The notes under the pieces were generated by a model, which had not been told where the DNA came from, did not search any database, and was given only the letters and a program-made list of their open reading frames with translations. From positions 1 through 64,000 of the forward strand of contig DFXY01000026.1 of assembly GCA_002381945.1 (NCBI GenBank): a DNA stretch of 64,000 bases, in the 5' to 3' direction. Numbering within the stretch: the stretch's first letter is position 1; each line of letters begins with the position of its first letter. The position numbers were made by a program, and so were the translations under genes. Positions 34,208-42,651 of this stretch are shown here, piece after piece. This DNA is from Bacteriovoracaceae bacterium UBA4096. GTDB taxonomy: Bacteria > Bdellovibrionota > Bacteriovoracia > Bacteriovoracales > Bacteriovoracaceae.

Positions 34208-34486
34208 GGCCCCCTCCTGGAAGAGTTAATACGATTTCTTGTTTGCAAAGAACCTGCCGCCCCTATCTTCAAAAAACAAAGGGAACAGGCAAAGCTAACT
34301 ACATGAAAGGGGCAATAATCTACAGCTGCTGCCAAGAATTAGACGCAAAATGCTCAATATATGGCCTATTTGAATTGAACCTTAAAAGACAAATCATGGT
34401 AAACACATCAAGAAAATTAAAAACCTAATTCTGTCATATAATCATTTTCTACCAGAACGATACAACTTGGATAAGGAGGCACGTTT

Positions 34487-34558
34487 ATGACAGAGTTATC
34501 CATTCACCTTGAAGTTCATCACCTGGAACGTAGAAAGCAAAATTTCAGTCCAGGTTAA
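34487..34558 (+). CDS. Possible 23-residue peptide gene
   Basis: An ATG at 34487 has AAGGAGG eight bases upstream, and the frame MTELSIHLEVHHLERRKQNF... closes at 34556-34558. A perfect terminator follows 37 nt later. The strong ribosome site and terminator argue for a real short transcript and peptide, but the coding evidence itself is thin. Confidence 0.45.
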   Translation: MTELSIHLEVHHLERRKQNFSPG

Positions 34559-34594
34559 TTAAATAATAGATTTCAACAGACATTGAAGATTACC

Positions 34595-34622
34595 GGCCAC
34601 CTTAACAGGTGGCCTTTTTTTT
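34595..34622 (+). terminator. Rho-independent terminator
   Basis: GGCCACCT - TAAC - AGGTGGCC followed by eight T. One of the cleanest terminators in the window. Confidence 0.92.
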
Positions 34623-34677
34623 GCAGACATTTCTCATCAACTTCAACCAGTAGCACGGTTAGATATGTGACATGACT

Positions 34678-34694
34678 CATGAATGACATTCATG
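34678..34694. promoter_or_regulatory. Inverted repeat upstream of DUF2383 gene
   Basis: CATGAAT - GAC - ATTCATG, a perfect 7-bp inverted repeat 55 nt before the ATG at 34750. Likely operator; regulator unknown. Confidence 0.4.
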
Positions 34695-34749
34695 TTTAGT
34701 TATCTTGTGGATGGAATTCATAAGAATTCTAATTTAAAGGGAGCTAAAA

Positions 34750-35259
34750 ATGAAAACACTCTTGATGACCGTGATTCTATTGGTATCAACCAGTTCATTC
34801 AGTGCTGAGAATACCAGTAAGTCCAAAAATGCTATGAATGCCAATCAACCAACCCAATTAGATGATCTTATTAGAGGAGAGATGGCGGCAGTAAAAAGTT
34901 ATGACACCGTACTAAAAAAGGTAAAAGATCCAAAAGAGCTGGAAAAACTGAAGGCCATTCGTCAGGATCATGTTACAGCAGTGGAGAAGCTTAAAACTTA
35001 TGCAAATAAGGACGTTAAAGAAGATACAGATAGTGCTGGTCCTTGGGGAACTTTTGCGAAGGCCTATACAGGTGGAGCAAAGCTTTTCGGAGATGAAACC
35101 GCTTTGAAAGCGCTAAAACAAGGTGAAGAACATGGGATAAATGAATATCAGGAAGCCTTGGAAGATGAAAATATAAAACCAGAACTTAAACAAACTATCA
35201 GAACCCAATTTCTTCCTAAGCAAAAAGAACACATAAATACCTTAAAAACATTCATGTAA
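34750..35259 (+). CDS. Exported DUF2383 (ferritin-like four-helix) protein
   Basis: 169 residues with a signal peptide (LLMTVILLVSTSSFSAE). The mature chain is helical and fits DUF2383/PA2169-type proteins: LDDLIRGEMAAVKSYDTVL, LEKLKAIRQDHVTAVEKL, and GPWGTFAKAYTGGAKLFGD, ALKQGEEHGINEYQEAL, with His/Glu pairs that could bind metal. The usual family members are cytoplasmic; export here is notable. Terminator at 35268. Function unknown. Confidence 0.75.
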   Translation: MKTLLMTVILLVSTSSFSAENTSKSKNAMNANQPTQLDDLIRGEMAAVKSYDTVLKKVKDPKELEKLKAIRQDHVTAVEKLKTYANKDVKEDTDSAGPWGTFAKAYTGGAKLFGDETALKALKQGEEHGINEYQEALEDENIKPELKQTIRTQFLPKQKEHINTLKTFM

Positions 35260-35267
35260 TGCATTTC

Positions 35268-35303
35268 AGGACCACTTAAGCCAAGTGGTCCTATTTCATT
35301 TCC
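35268..35303. terminator. Hairpin terminator between convergent genes
   Basis: AGGACCACTT - AAGCC - AAGTGGTCCT, perfect 10-bp stem followed by ATTTCATTTCCTT; serves the DUF2383 gene. Confidence 0.7.
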
Positions 35304-35729
35304 TTATCCTACTCTTCTATTAATAGCTTCCAAAAGTTCCTCTTGATCAAATGGTTTAAGAAAACATGTTTCGCCTTCGACATAACCTTGTCCCGTCATA
35401 AACAGGACAGGAATCTTATTAATCTCGTCCAATTGTAACTGTTCTCTTCGGAATTCTAGCCCGCTCTTCACGGGCATTATCAAGTCAACTAAGATAATAT
35501 CTGGTAGATCTTGCTGGTGGATTAAGTTATTAAGGCCAACTTCACCATCTTTGGCAGTCGTAACACAAAAGCCATGATCAACTAAGAGTTCACTGATTGC
35601 CAGCCGAAAATCCTGATCGTCATCGATGATCATAATTTTTTTTCTTCGCCTAGGAAAAAGAGTTGCTTCCAGATCGCTAAAAGATGGATTTTTCCAGCTT
35701 TCATTATTGCATTCGTGACTCTCTAACAT
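35304..35729 (-). CDS. Single-domain response regulator (CheY-like receiver)
   Basis: 141 residues. An N-terminal 28-residue leader precedes the receiver: IMIIDDDQDFR, Asp in IILVDLIMP, LFMTGQG, and CFLKPFDQ (Lys). No output domain. Convergent with DUF2383. Third lone receiver in the window, again without a kinase beside it. Confidence 0.88.
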   Translation of the reverse strand: MLESHECNNESWKNPSFSDLEATLFPRRRKKIMIIDDDQDFRLAISELLVDHGFCVTTAKDGEVGLNNLIHQQDLPDIILVDLIMPVKSGLEFRREQLQLDEINKIPVLFMTGQGYVEGETCFLKPFDQEELLEAINRRVG

Positions 35730-35977
35730 AAGCCCTCCTCGTTATAGCCTCGATATTCATCCAGACACCAAAGGGAGTACAGAAAAAATACAATTAAGTC
35801 ATGAAATAAAGCAGCTAAAGCACAGTGGATCAAGCACTTCAGTGCATAATATCAATATTAACTTTAATGCTTTGTTTTATTAAATTTTTAATTTTATTTA
35901 GAATAATTCATGTTCAAGGACTTTGGTTTTATTTTTAATCTCATTTCAGAATTATAACTTTTACCAGGTTCATCTAA

Positions 35978-36847
35978 ATGGAAAAACAAGAGCAAGAAAA
36001 ACCATCATTTCCACCTCAACATCAGAAAAAGCAACCAGGCGATGAATACAGGATGACTCCTGAGCCAGATTTTCTGCCTTTCTACCGAGGAGTAAATAAA
36101 TTCAAAGATCAAGTGGTTCTTATATCAGGTGGAGACAGCGGTATCGGTCGTGCGATATCACTCGCCTTTGCTAATGAAGGTGCCAATATAGCAATCATCT
36201 ACAAAAGTGAAGATACTGACGCCCGAAAGACTTTCCAAATGGTAGAATCATTTGGAGCAAAGTGTTTATTAATACCGGGAGACATCAGCAATAAATCTTT
36301 CTGTGAGGAAGCTGTAGAGAAAACTCTTCAAACATTTAAACGCCTGGATATTCTTATCAACAATGCAGCAGAACAACATGTCGAAGAAGATTTCGAAAAA
36401 ATCACTGAAGAACAGTTGGATCAGACTTTCAGAGTAAATATTTATTCCCAATTTTTCCTTACACAGGCAGCTTTGAAGCATATCCCTTCTAAAACTGGTT
36501 CAATTATTAACAATGCATCTGTTAATGCATATAAAGGTAATCCAAAGTTAATGGACTACACAGCAACCAAAGGTGCTATCGTTGCATTGACTCGTTCTCT
36601 TGCCCAAAACTTAATTGAAAAAGAGATACGTGTGAATGCTGTAGCTCCTGGTCCCATATGGACGCCACTTATTCCTGCCTCTTTTGAGGCCGAAAAAGTA
36701 AAAGAATTTGGAAAACAGTCACCAATGAAGCGTGCAGGCCAGCCAAACGAAGTTGCCGGAGCTTTTACTTGGCTTGCGAGTAAAGAAGCGTCCTATATAA
36801 CAGGTCAAGTCATCCATCCTAATGGTGGCTATATTGTGAACAGCTGA
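35978..36847 (+). CDS. SDR oxidoreductase, YghA/YhxC-like
   Basis: 289 residues. The N-terminal tail PSFPPQHQKKQPGDEYRMTP is typical of the YghA/YhdF/YhxC group of stress-linked SDRs. Cofactor motif ISGGDSGIG, NNAAEQ, Ser in NNASVNAYKG, YTATKGAIVALTRS (Tyr, Lys) and APGPIWTPLIP follow. Substrate unknown, NAD(P) dependent, cytoplasmic. The upstream 248 bp is AT rich and holds no gene. Confidence 0.9.
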   Translation: MEKQEQEKPSFPPQHQKKQPGDEYRMTPEPDFLPFYRGVNKFKDQVVLISGGDSGIGRAISLAFANEGANIAIIYKSEDTDARKTFQMVESFGAKCLLIPGDISNKSFCEEAVEKTLQTFKRLDILINNAAEQHVEEDFEKITEEQLDQTFRVNIYSQFFLTQAALKHIPSKTGSIINNASVNAYKGNPKLMDYTATKGAIVALTRSLAQNLIEKEIRVNAVAPGPIWTPLIPASFEAEKVKEFGKQSPMKRAGQPNEVAGAFTWLASKEASYITGQVIHPNGGYIVNS

Positions 36848-37013
36848 AACATTTTTAATTTCCACCTTGGGTCTTTGACATGATGCCCTCCTATGAAAGA
36901 TCCAAATTTATTTATTTTTGTAGTATGTGCAAGATTCCCTTTGGCTAGGCTTTAGGTGACAAGCCCGCTTTGATTCAGACAATATTGATCAACTTTAAAG
37001 CACGGGAGGTTTT

Positions 37014-37859
37014 ATGCGTCTTCTTCTCGTTATGGCATTTACTTTATTCATGACTCCTCTTTGGGCGGACACTCAAGTTGAAACTCAAATTCATGATATC
37101 GACATGGGCCAGGCAAATGAGGAGCCCTTAATATTTTTTTCAACCGGTCAGGTCGTTTCGTTTCCAACAGGTGATGCAAAGAATTTTTTTTTACTCCGAG
37201 AAGCGATTCAAAAAAAATATTGGTTCCGAATTACTATTAATGACGAAAGAGAAATTATCAACATCACAAAAATTGCTCCTCCAGTCGAATTACACCCTCC
37301 AATAAAGAATCTAATAAGGACAGGTCCATTCACACCTTCTATTTTAAAAAACATGGATCAAGCAAGAGCATTCTTTAACGAAGCCAGGAATAATGCTCGT
37401 CAAGAATCACAATGCTACAATCGTGCTCATATCTGGTCTTATGAATGGAGGATAAAGAACAATCTTTACTCTTCAAAGGCGTGGTTATTCTTTACCAGGA
37501 AATTCATTCGTAAATATAAATTTGAATGGTGGTTTCATGTAGCTCCAATGATTCATGTAGTAACTGATGGTGAAGTAAAAGAAAGAATTATGGACATAAA
37601 ATATGCCAAGGGACCAACTAAACTTAAAGACTGGACTGATATTTTCTTAAGAGATAATGCTGACTGTCCGGTTGTTGAAAAATACTCGGATCAGGCCAAC
37701 TTTCCAGAATCAGGATCCTGCTTCGTAATGAAATCCAGTATGTACTACTACCAGCCGGTTGATCTTGAAAAAAAAGAGATAACTGGCGAAGAAAAATCAA
37801 GATGGCTAAGATCTGAAGTAGAGCATGCATACCTCGATGCATTCGAATACAATCTTTAA
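37014..37859 (+). CDS. Exported protein-glutaminase-like protein, copy 2
   Basis: 281 residues with a signal peptide (LLVMAFTLFMTPLWADT). Paralogue of the 22831 gene: SQCYNRAHIWSYEW (Cys), WWFHVAPM (His, 41 residues on), IMDIKYAKGPTKLKDW (Asp, 19 after that). The C-terminal SSMYYYQPVDLEKKE matches MYFWQPRDIERRD of copy 1. The N-terminal 110 residues are shared in outline and may be a pro-region, as protein-glutaminases are made with one. ACGGGAGG precedes the ATG. Followed 9 nt on by a CHRD-like lipoprotein. Confidence 0.7.
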   Translation: MRLLLVMAFTLFMTPLWADTQVETQIHDIDMGQANEEPLIFFSTGQVVSFPTGDAKNFFLLREAIQKKYWFRITINDEREIINITKIAPPVELHPPIKNLIRTGPFTPSILKNMDQARAFFNEARNNARQESQCYNRAHIWSYEWRIKNNLYSSKAWLFFTRKFIRKYKFEWWFHVAPMIHVVTDGEVKERIMDIKYAKGPTKLKDWTDIFLRDNADCPVVEKYSDQANFPESGSCFVMKSSMYYYQPVDLEKKEITGEEKSRWLRSEVEHAYLDAFEYNL

Positions 37860-37868
37860 GGAGAAAGG

Positions 37869-38735
37869 ATGAAATATCTTTTTTTGCTCTTTTTAATTTA
37901 CGGTTGCTCAAAGAGCGGAGGTGGAGGCACTAGCAATAAGTTTCCACCCACCATCCCTACCAAGGACCCCCTTGAAACCGAAATGTATGGTACATATCAG
38001 GCCCTCCTCGCCCCAATCAATAAGACCGTCTCAGGACACATCAATGGTGCCTTGACTCTGGCAAGGGACAAAAATGAATTCATTGCAGATGTACGATTTT
38101 CGGGAGGCCCGGCCTCGATTCTTCACACTCAAAATGTGCACATAGGGAATAGATGTCCTTCGGAAACAGATGATCTCAATAAAGATGGATACATTGATGC
38201 TGAGGAAGGAAATAATGTTTATAAAGGAATCGTCATTCCATTAGATGATGATATTAGTTCATGGAGAATGGGTGGTGGAATTTATCCTGCTGCAGATGAA
38301 TTTGGGTATTACTACTATTCAAAGGCGACTGACTTTAACCTACTCATGGAGGATCTTAACGAAGAAGACATAAATCCTGATGATGATTTTATAAAACTTC
38401 CTTCAGATAAAACTTTTAATGTCACTCAAATGGTTGTTGTAATCTCAGGCGTCTCTGAAAGTATCATCCTGCCTGATAGTGTTAGTGGCCGTGGGCGTAT
38501 GACAAAACATCAGGCCTTACCCATAGCCTGTGGTGTGATTCGCAAACTAACATCAACTCCCGGAGTCATTGATAATGATCATACTGGTATCCCGTTACCA
38601 GAAGGAGATACCATAGGTGGATCCAGTGGCGTCGATGATGGAGCAGATTTCAACTCAGATCCCGCAACTGGAAGCACCGGCAATTACGGTGAAGATGAAA
38701 TGGAAGAAGAAGAAGATAATTTAGGGAGCATATAA
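37869..38735 (+). CDS. CHRD-like lipoprotein with EF-hand loop, copy 3
   Basis: 288 residues; lipobox LIYGC. Family order: YQALLAPINKTVSGHING, HTQNVHIGNRCP, loop DLNKDGYIDAEE, IPLDDDI, YYYYSKATDFNLLMEDL, VVVISGVSESIILPDSV, QALPIACGV. An extra acidic, Gly/Ser-rich tail of about 60 residues ends in EMEEEEDNLGSI. It starts 9 nt after the protein-glutaminase-like gene (AAGGAGAAAGG before ATG), so the two are one operon. Confidence 0.7.
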   Translation: MKYLFLLFLIYGCSKSGGGGTSNKFPPTIPTKDPLETEMYGTYQALLAPINKTVSGHINGALTLARDKNEFIADVRFSGGPASILHTQNVHIGNRCPSETDDLNKDGYIDAEEGNNVYKGIVIPLDDDISSWRMGGGIYPAADEFGYYYYSKATDFNLLMEDLNEEDINPDDDFIKLPSDKTFNVTQMVVVISGVSESIILPDSVSGRGRMTKHQALPIACGVIRKLTSTPGVIDNDHTGIPLPEGDTIGGSSGVDDGADFNSDPATGSTGNYGEDEMEEEEDNLGSI

Positions 38736-38749
38736 GAATGCTCCCTAAA
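38720..38749. terminator. Bidirectional terminator over the stop codon
   Basis: TTTAGGGAGCAT - ATAAGA - ATGCTCCCTAAA, perfect 12-bp stem whose loop contains the lipoprotein stop codon (38733-38735). It lies between the convergent genes. Confidence 0.75.
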
Positions 38750-38754
38750 CGTAA

Positions 38755-39243
38755 TTACCAATTATAAGTAGATAGTTTGACTTCGGCCGGAACTTTTAGT
38801 TGATGATTAATCTCATCACGAATAGAATTCAAAGAGTTACACTTCTCTTTATTGTTTTCCCAAATAAGTTGAACGCTCCCATACATCTTTGTCCCATCAC
38901 TTTTAATCCCGGATAGTCGTAGGCTTAAGTTACAAGAACTAAAACGATTCGTAAGCTTAGTTGTTTTAATTTTCATCCCTTTGCTAGAGATTTTAATAAG
39001 ATTCGCGCTTTGATCCAATTTAAAATCTACCTTCACTGACTCTTCTTCACTCGGGCCGCCAGCACAAGTTGTGCCCCAAAAATTACAGAACTGTGTTCGC
39101 CCATCAGCTGTAATAGAGGTGATTTTCACATCAGTAGGAACGACTTTCAATTCCCCTTTGAAAGCTGGCACTTGGAAATTTACACTGTCGGCAAGTGCAA
39201 TTGAACTAAAAATCAACATCGTAAAAGTCATGATTTTTTTCAT
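38755..39243 (-). CDS. Exported protein, function unknown
   Basis: 162 residues with a signal peptide (IMTFTMLIFSSIALADS). Beta-rich mature part with four Cys (QFCNFWGTTCAGG, SSCNLSL, EKCNSL). No family recognised. It is the last gene after the phospholipid genes; 15 nt from the small transporter gene, probably cotranscribed. Confidence 0.7.
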   Translation of the reverse strand: MKKIMTFTMLIFSSIALADSVNFQVPAFKGELKVVPTDVKITSITADGRTQFCNFWGTTCAGGPSEEESVKVDFKLDQSANLIKISSKGMKIKTTKLTNRFSSCNLSLRLSGIKSDGTKMYGSVQLIWENNKEKCNSLNSIRDEINHQLKVPAEVKLSTYNW

Positions 39244-39258
39244 AATTATCCTTATAAG

Positions 39259-39612
39259 TTATTTTGGGGCAAGCGCCCCAACCATTGCTACACCAATAAA
39301 AACTAAAGTCATACCTATACCTTGCCACTGATTGAAAGGTTCTTTATCAATCAAAACACCAATGACAGTGCCCCAGACAAAAGTCAGAGCATAGACAGGG
39401 AAAGTCACGGAAATTCTGCCACCTAATCTGAAAGCAATCATAAACAGCGCCATTACCAGGCAAAAACAAAACATGCCACCTAGAAAAGGAATATTCTTAT
39501 AAATTGGAATCTCCTTCAGATCTTTTGCTCCAAGCTTATAGAACCATTGTCCGATAGCACCCAATAAGGAAGCGACAAGATTAAGGATAATGGGCCAAAA
39601 CTGACTTTTCAT
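39259..39612 (-). CDS. Small multidrug-resistance/EamA-like four-helix transporter
   Basis: 117 residues with four hydrophobic helices: FWPIILNLVASLLGAIGQWF, FLGGMFCFCLVMALFMIAF, VTFPVYALTFVWGTVIGVLI, IGMTLVFIGVAMVGALA. Length and pattern match SMR/DMT small transporters, with the ArnE-like SVTFPVYALTFVWG in helix 3. The Glu14 of EmrE is not found; GAIGQWFYKLGAK is nearer to lipid-carrier flippases of the ArnE/YnbX kind. It overlaps the acyltransferase stop by 1 nt (TAATG). Confidence 0.75.
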   Translation of the reverse strand: MKSQFWPIILNLVASLLGAIGQWFYKLGAKDLKEIPIYKNIPFLGGMFCFCLVMALFMIAFRLGGRISVTFPVYALTFVWGTVIGVLIDKEPFNQWQGIGMTLVFIGVAMVGALAPK

Positions 39613-40241
39613 TATGATCTCAACTGTAAAACTTCATTTTGAATAAAAGTCGTAAGTTCCATCACAGGTTTGCTGCGAATAGACTCATCAATACTTGATT
39701 TTCCAATACGAATTTCACATTCAGTTGGGATTAACAGTCCATCCCCTTTTGGCATGGCCTTTCCCATCCCAATCATGAATACAGGAACTAATTTCACATG
39801 CGGATTTCTCTGAAGCAGTACAGCTGCACCACATTTAAAATCAACAATTTGTTCAGGCAATCCTCTGGTTCCTTCCGGAAAGAGAATAAGTGATTTGCCA
39901 TCTTTAATGTGCATATCCAATTCATCCAATGGCTTCAGGACTGCACCACCTTCACCTTTTCGACGGACAAATACAGTATTTAAAAAGAACTCGCATAAAG
40001 TTGCCATAACTTTATTTCGGGCAAAATAATCTGCCGCTGCAGCTGGGTGAACATCTCTAAGACGATTCACAGGCAAAGAACATAATAATGAAACAGTATC
40101 CAAATGAGAGTTATGATTTGATACGAGGATAAACTGACCTTCCGGAAAATCAGAGGCTTTGGGAAATTTAACTCCTATGATAAGAGATAAAAATGGCCTT
40201 AAAATCAAACGGTAAAGAACAAAGCGTGCTGGCAGTCTCAT
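39612..40241 (-). CDS. Lysophospholipid acyltransferase (PlsC-like)
   Basis: 209 residues from the ATG at 40241, which overlaps the cdsA stop (ATGA) and follows GGAG; a TTG 4 codons upstream is less likely. Motif I NHNSHLD (H-x4-D) and motif III FPEGTRGLP are intact, with FARNKVMATLCEFFLNTVFVRR between them. Acylates a lysophospholipid or similar acceptor. With the CDP-alcohol transferase and CdsA genes it forms a phospholipid module. Confidence 0.88.
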   Translation of the reverse strand: MRLPARFVLYRLILRPFLSLIIGVKFPKASDFPEGQFILVSNHNSHLDTVSLLCSLPVNRLRDVHPAAAADYFARNKVMATLCEFFLNTVFVRRKGEGGAVLKPLDELDMHIKDGKSLILFPEGTRGLPEQIVDFKCGAAVLLQRNPHVKLVPVFMIGMGKAMPKGDGLLIPTECEIRIGKSSIDESIRSKPVMELTTFIQNEVLQLRS

Positions 40242-41200
40242 AGGTAACTCCAATATCTAATTAGATGAAAACAAACTAAAGAATTGAATGCTAAAGAGTC
40301 AATTCGGTCCATTACGCCACCATGGCCAGGAATGCTTGACCCCATATCCTTGATTCCTAAATCCCTTTTGATAGCAGAAATAGTTACGTCCCCCATAAAA
40401 CCTGTAAAGGCCAGGAAGCCACCCAAGATGGCAGCTTTAATCGGGTCAACCGGTAAGAGGAAAGACAAAAAATATCCAAGGAAAGTTGTGCAGATGAATC
40501 CGCCAATGAATCCTTCCACTGTTTTATTAGGGCTGACGCTAGGGATAATTTTATGTTTGCCGAATAATTTCCCCCAAGTGAACTGAAAGATATCATTTAA
40601 TTCGGTAATTAAAACCAACCATAAAATCATTCCACCATTGCCGGCTTCATAACCTGGTAGTTCCGGTAAGGCCAACATATAGGCCATATGAGAAAGTGAG
40701 AAGATAGTCAGAATTGATGACCAATGAATAATTCCAAGAGAAGCAGTAATGCCTTTAACATCACCCTGCGCGACACTTCTCATACTAAGTCCCAGAAACA
40801 TGATAATCGGGATAAAAATAATGAACATCCCATACCACTCAATATAGGCCACTGCGAATTGGAATGGAATTGCCAGATAACAAAGGAGAAGAGTTCTTCT
40901 ATCAGACAACCTTAAATTCAATCTACTGGTAAGTTCACGGAAAGCTACAAAGGATAAAAACGCCAAAGCAATCGTGGCAAAAAATCTTGAAAAGAAAATA
41001 GTAACAGAAAAACCCACGAGGATCATCCACCAGGATAAAGTTCTTTCAATTAGTTCATTTATAAGTTTAGTTGGACCTTTTAAGCTTCTGGCAAAATAAA
41101 AAATAAGGGTCACAATAATCAGTAATGCAAAGATCCCTCCCAAAACTAACTGTACTGGCGGAGTGAGAAATTCAGCGAAAGAAAGAATGTCTTGTATCAT
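40238..41200 (-). CDS. cdsA: Phosphatidate cytidylyltransferase (CdsA-like)
   Basis: 320 residues, about eight membrane helices. The C-terminal signature is complete: GDVTISAIKRDLGIKD, then GSSIPGHGGVMDRIDS; SPNKTVEGFIGGF precedes it. Makes CDP-diacylglycerol from phosphatidate. It may be a second CdsA like E. coli YnbB rather than the housekeeping copy, given its partnership with a CDP-alcohol transferase and acyltransferase in one operon. Overlaps the upstream gene by 4 nt. Confidence 0.92.
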   Translation of the reverse strand: MIQDILSFAEFLTPPVQLVLGGIFALLIIVTLIFYFARSLKGPTKLINELIERTLSWWMILVGFSVTIFFSRFFATIALAFLSFVAFRELTSRLNLRLSDRRTLLLCYLAIPFQFAVAYIEWYGMFIIFIPIIMFLGLSMRSVAQGDVKGITASLGIIHWSSILTIFSLSHMAYMLALPELPGYEAGNGGMILWLVLITELNDIFQFTWGKLFGKHKIIPSVSPNKTVEGFIGGFICTTFLGYFLSFLLPVDPIKAAILGGFLAFTGFMGDVTISAIKRDLGIKDMGSSIPGHGGVMDRIDSLAFNSLVCFHLIRYWSYL

Positions 41201-41808
41201 TTATTCTCCAGATCATTTGAGATTTTGCGTAATCGTCGAAAGCAGGTAAATATTTGTCCTACAAGCATAATCACTAACGAATAGTAAATAATGAATCCAG
41301 TTGGATAAATGGCCTCAGCAATAAATGCGATAGTGAGTATTGCCATCCTCTGAGGTTTGGCCATTGGGCCAATATAATAATGGGGTGATTTAAGTGAAGC
41401 TCCCAAAACACGTAAATAAGCTGTCATAACCGCCATGGCACCATTGGCCCAGGCAAGTTCCAGAGCAAAAGGATGTCCTGATGAAAAATATCCTGCACCT
41501 AAAATAATGGCGACATCTGCAAAACGATCTGGAACGTCATTCCACAAATCACCGGTTTTGGATTTCTTTCCATATTCTACTGCAACCATTCCATCCATGA
41601 GATTACATATGAGCCGCATCTGGATGAAAAGGGCAGCAAAGATTGGTTTGTTAAACATGGCACTAGTTAAAGAAAGTGCGGCGAAAACCATACTTAAAAA
41701 GGAAATCATATTTGGAGATAGCCCTGCCTCTGCCATAAATTTAGCTAGAGTTCTGGCCCACGCCGTTTGACGTGACTTTAGTGGTCTGCGAGCAGTTTGA
41801 TTATTCAT
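41197..41808 (-). CDS. CDP-alcohol phosphatidyltransferase family protein, divergent motif
   Basis: 203 residues with five or six helices. The family pattern DGxxAR-x8-GxxxDxxxD reads DGMVAVEYGKK...GDLWNDVPD here: the first and last Asp are kept, but Arg is Val and the third Asp is Asn. E. coli YnbA beside YnbB is the closest gene-order analogue. Head group unknown. First gene of the operon with cdsA, acyltransferase and the small transporter. Confidence 0.8.
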   Translation of the reverse strand: MNNQTARRPLKSRQTAWARTLAKFMAEAGLSPNMISFLSMVFAALSLTSAMFNKPIFAALFIQMRLICNLMDGMVAVEYGKKSKTGDLWNDVPDRFADVAIILGAGYFSSGHPFALELAWANGAMAVMTAYLRVLGASLKSPHYYIGPMAKPQRMAILTIAFIAEAIYPTGFIIYYSLVIMLVGQIFTCFRRLRKISNDLENK

Positions 41809-41879
41809 GCCCTGATTATAGGCAGAGTTTTGAAAGGTAGGTGTTTACCTTTACTTTTTTTCAAGCACTGTATAAAAAA

Positions 41880-42527
41880 TTAGCAATTCCCTCTGAAAAT
41901 CACCTCTGGACCTATAAATTGAAGACCTGAACTGGAACTAAGACCACAAATGATGCTTTTTATTGCCACTTTTTCAGCACTAACTGGTCTCATGCTGGAT
42001 TTGACTAGAATACGAGGCATTAACTCAAGAAGTTTAACTGAAATGACTTCACTTAATCGATTCTTGTTCCTCAATCCTTTTAAGGGTCCAGGCCTTAGAA
42101 TTGAAATGGATTTAAAATTTAATACTCTGACGGCCTCTTCAAGTTCTCCCTTCATTTTAAGATAAAAGAAAGCCGATTTTGCATCTGCGTTCACACTTGA
42201 GATGAGTACATACCTCGTTACACCATTTTTTTCGGCAGCCTGTGCTACTTGAAGTTGATACTCATAATCGACCCTATATTGTGCCGCTTTGGAACCAGCG
42301 GCCTTTAGCGTTGTTCCAAGTGCAGAAAAAAGGACGTCCCCTCTTATATCAACTTGCCAATTATCAATTCTTTCAAAATCAACCACTCTCTCTACTAATT
42401 TAGGATGAAGAATTCCAGATGAGCGGCGTACAAAAATCAGAACTTGCTCAATTTCCTCCCTATCTAGAAGTCTTAGTAATATATGATTTCCGACCAGACC
42501 TGTGGCACCTATTATAATTGCTTTCAT
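41880..42527 (-). CDS. NAD(P)-binding Rossmann protein (NmrA/HSCARG-like)
   Basis: 215 residues from the ATG at 42527 (MKAIIIGATGLVGNHILLRLL); the frame from 42695 has no family look. Family blocks: IIGATGLVGNHIL, LFSALGTTLKAAGSKAAQYRVD, YVLISSVNADAKSAFFYLKMKGELEEAV, SILRPGPL. The YxxxK of SDRs appears as YLKMK. Resembles the YtfG/TIP30 (HTATIP2-like) group. Role unknown; single gene, divergent from the gluzincin gene. Confidence 0.85.
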   Translation of the reverse strand: MKAIIIGATGLVGNHILLRLLDREEIEQVLIFVRRSSGILHPKLVERVVDFERIDNWQVDIRGDVLFSALGTTLKAAGSKAAQYRVDYEYQLQVAQAAEKNGVTRYVLISSVNADAKSAFFYLKMKGELEEAVRVLNFKSISILRPGPLKGLRNKNRLSEVISVKLLELMPRILVKSSMRPVSAEKVAIKSIICGLSSSSGLQFIGPEVIFRGNC

Positions 42528-42651
42528 ACTCAATACTCTATCTAAGTCACCCTCAGAATGAAAGACACTATGTGTGTCCAAACTTTGGACGGTCCTGGAA
42601 GAAAATTCACGGTCTCTGGGAGCGATCAATAAAATCCCACATAATTGGCCT

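Larger units (their letters stand above)
34208..34749. other. 540-bp region: promoter, 23-codon gene and terminator, otherwise empty
   Basis: The left part holds the divergent promoter of the BON operon. A small frame with a strong ribosome site and a terminator lie at 34487-34622. A 17-bp inverted repeat at 34678 precedes the DUF2383 gene. The frame from 34243 to 34428 has no ribosome site and no family look. Confidence 0.6.

Noticed and set aside
34243..34428. 61-codon frame on the plus strand
   Set aside because: No ribosome site, no family look, and it lies in the promoter region of the BON operon.
36855..36881. Eight-codon frame on the minus strand with AGGAGGGCAT before its ATG, as before the gene at 23943
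   Set aside because: Only eight codons; likely a remnant or coincidence of the leader sequence.
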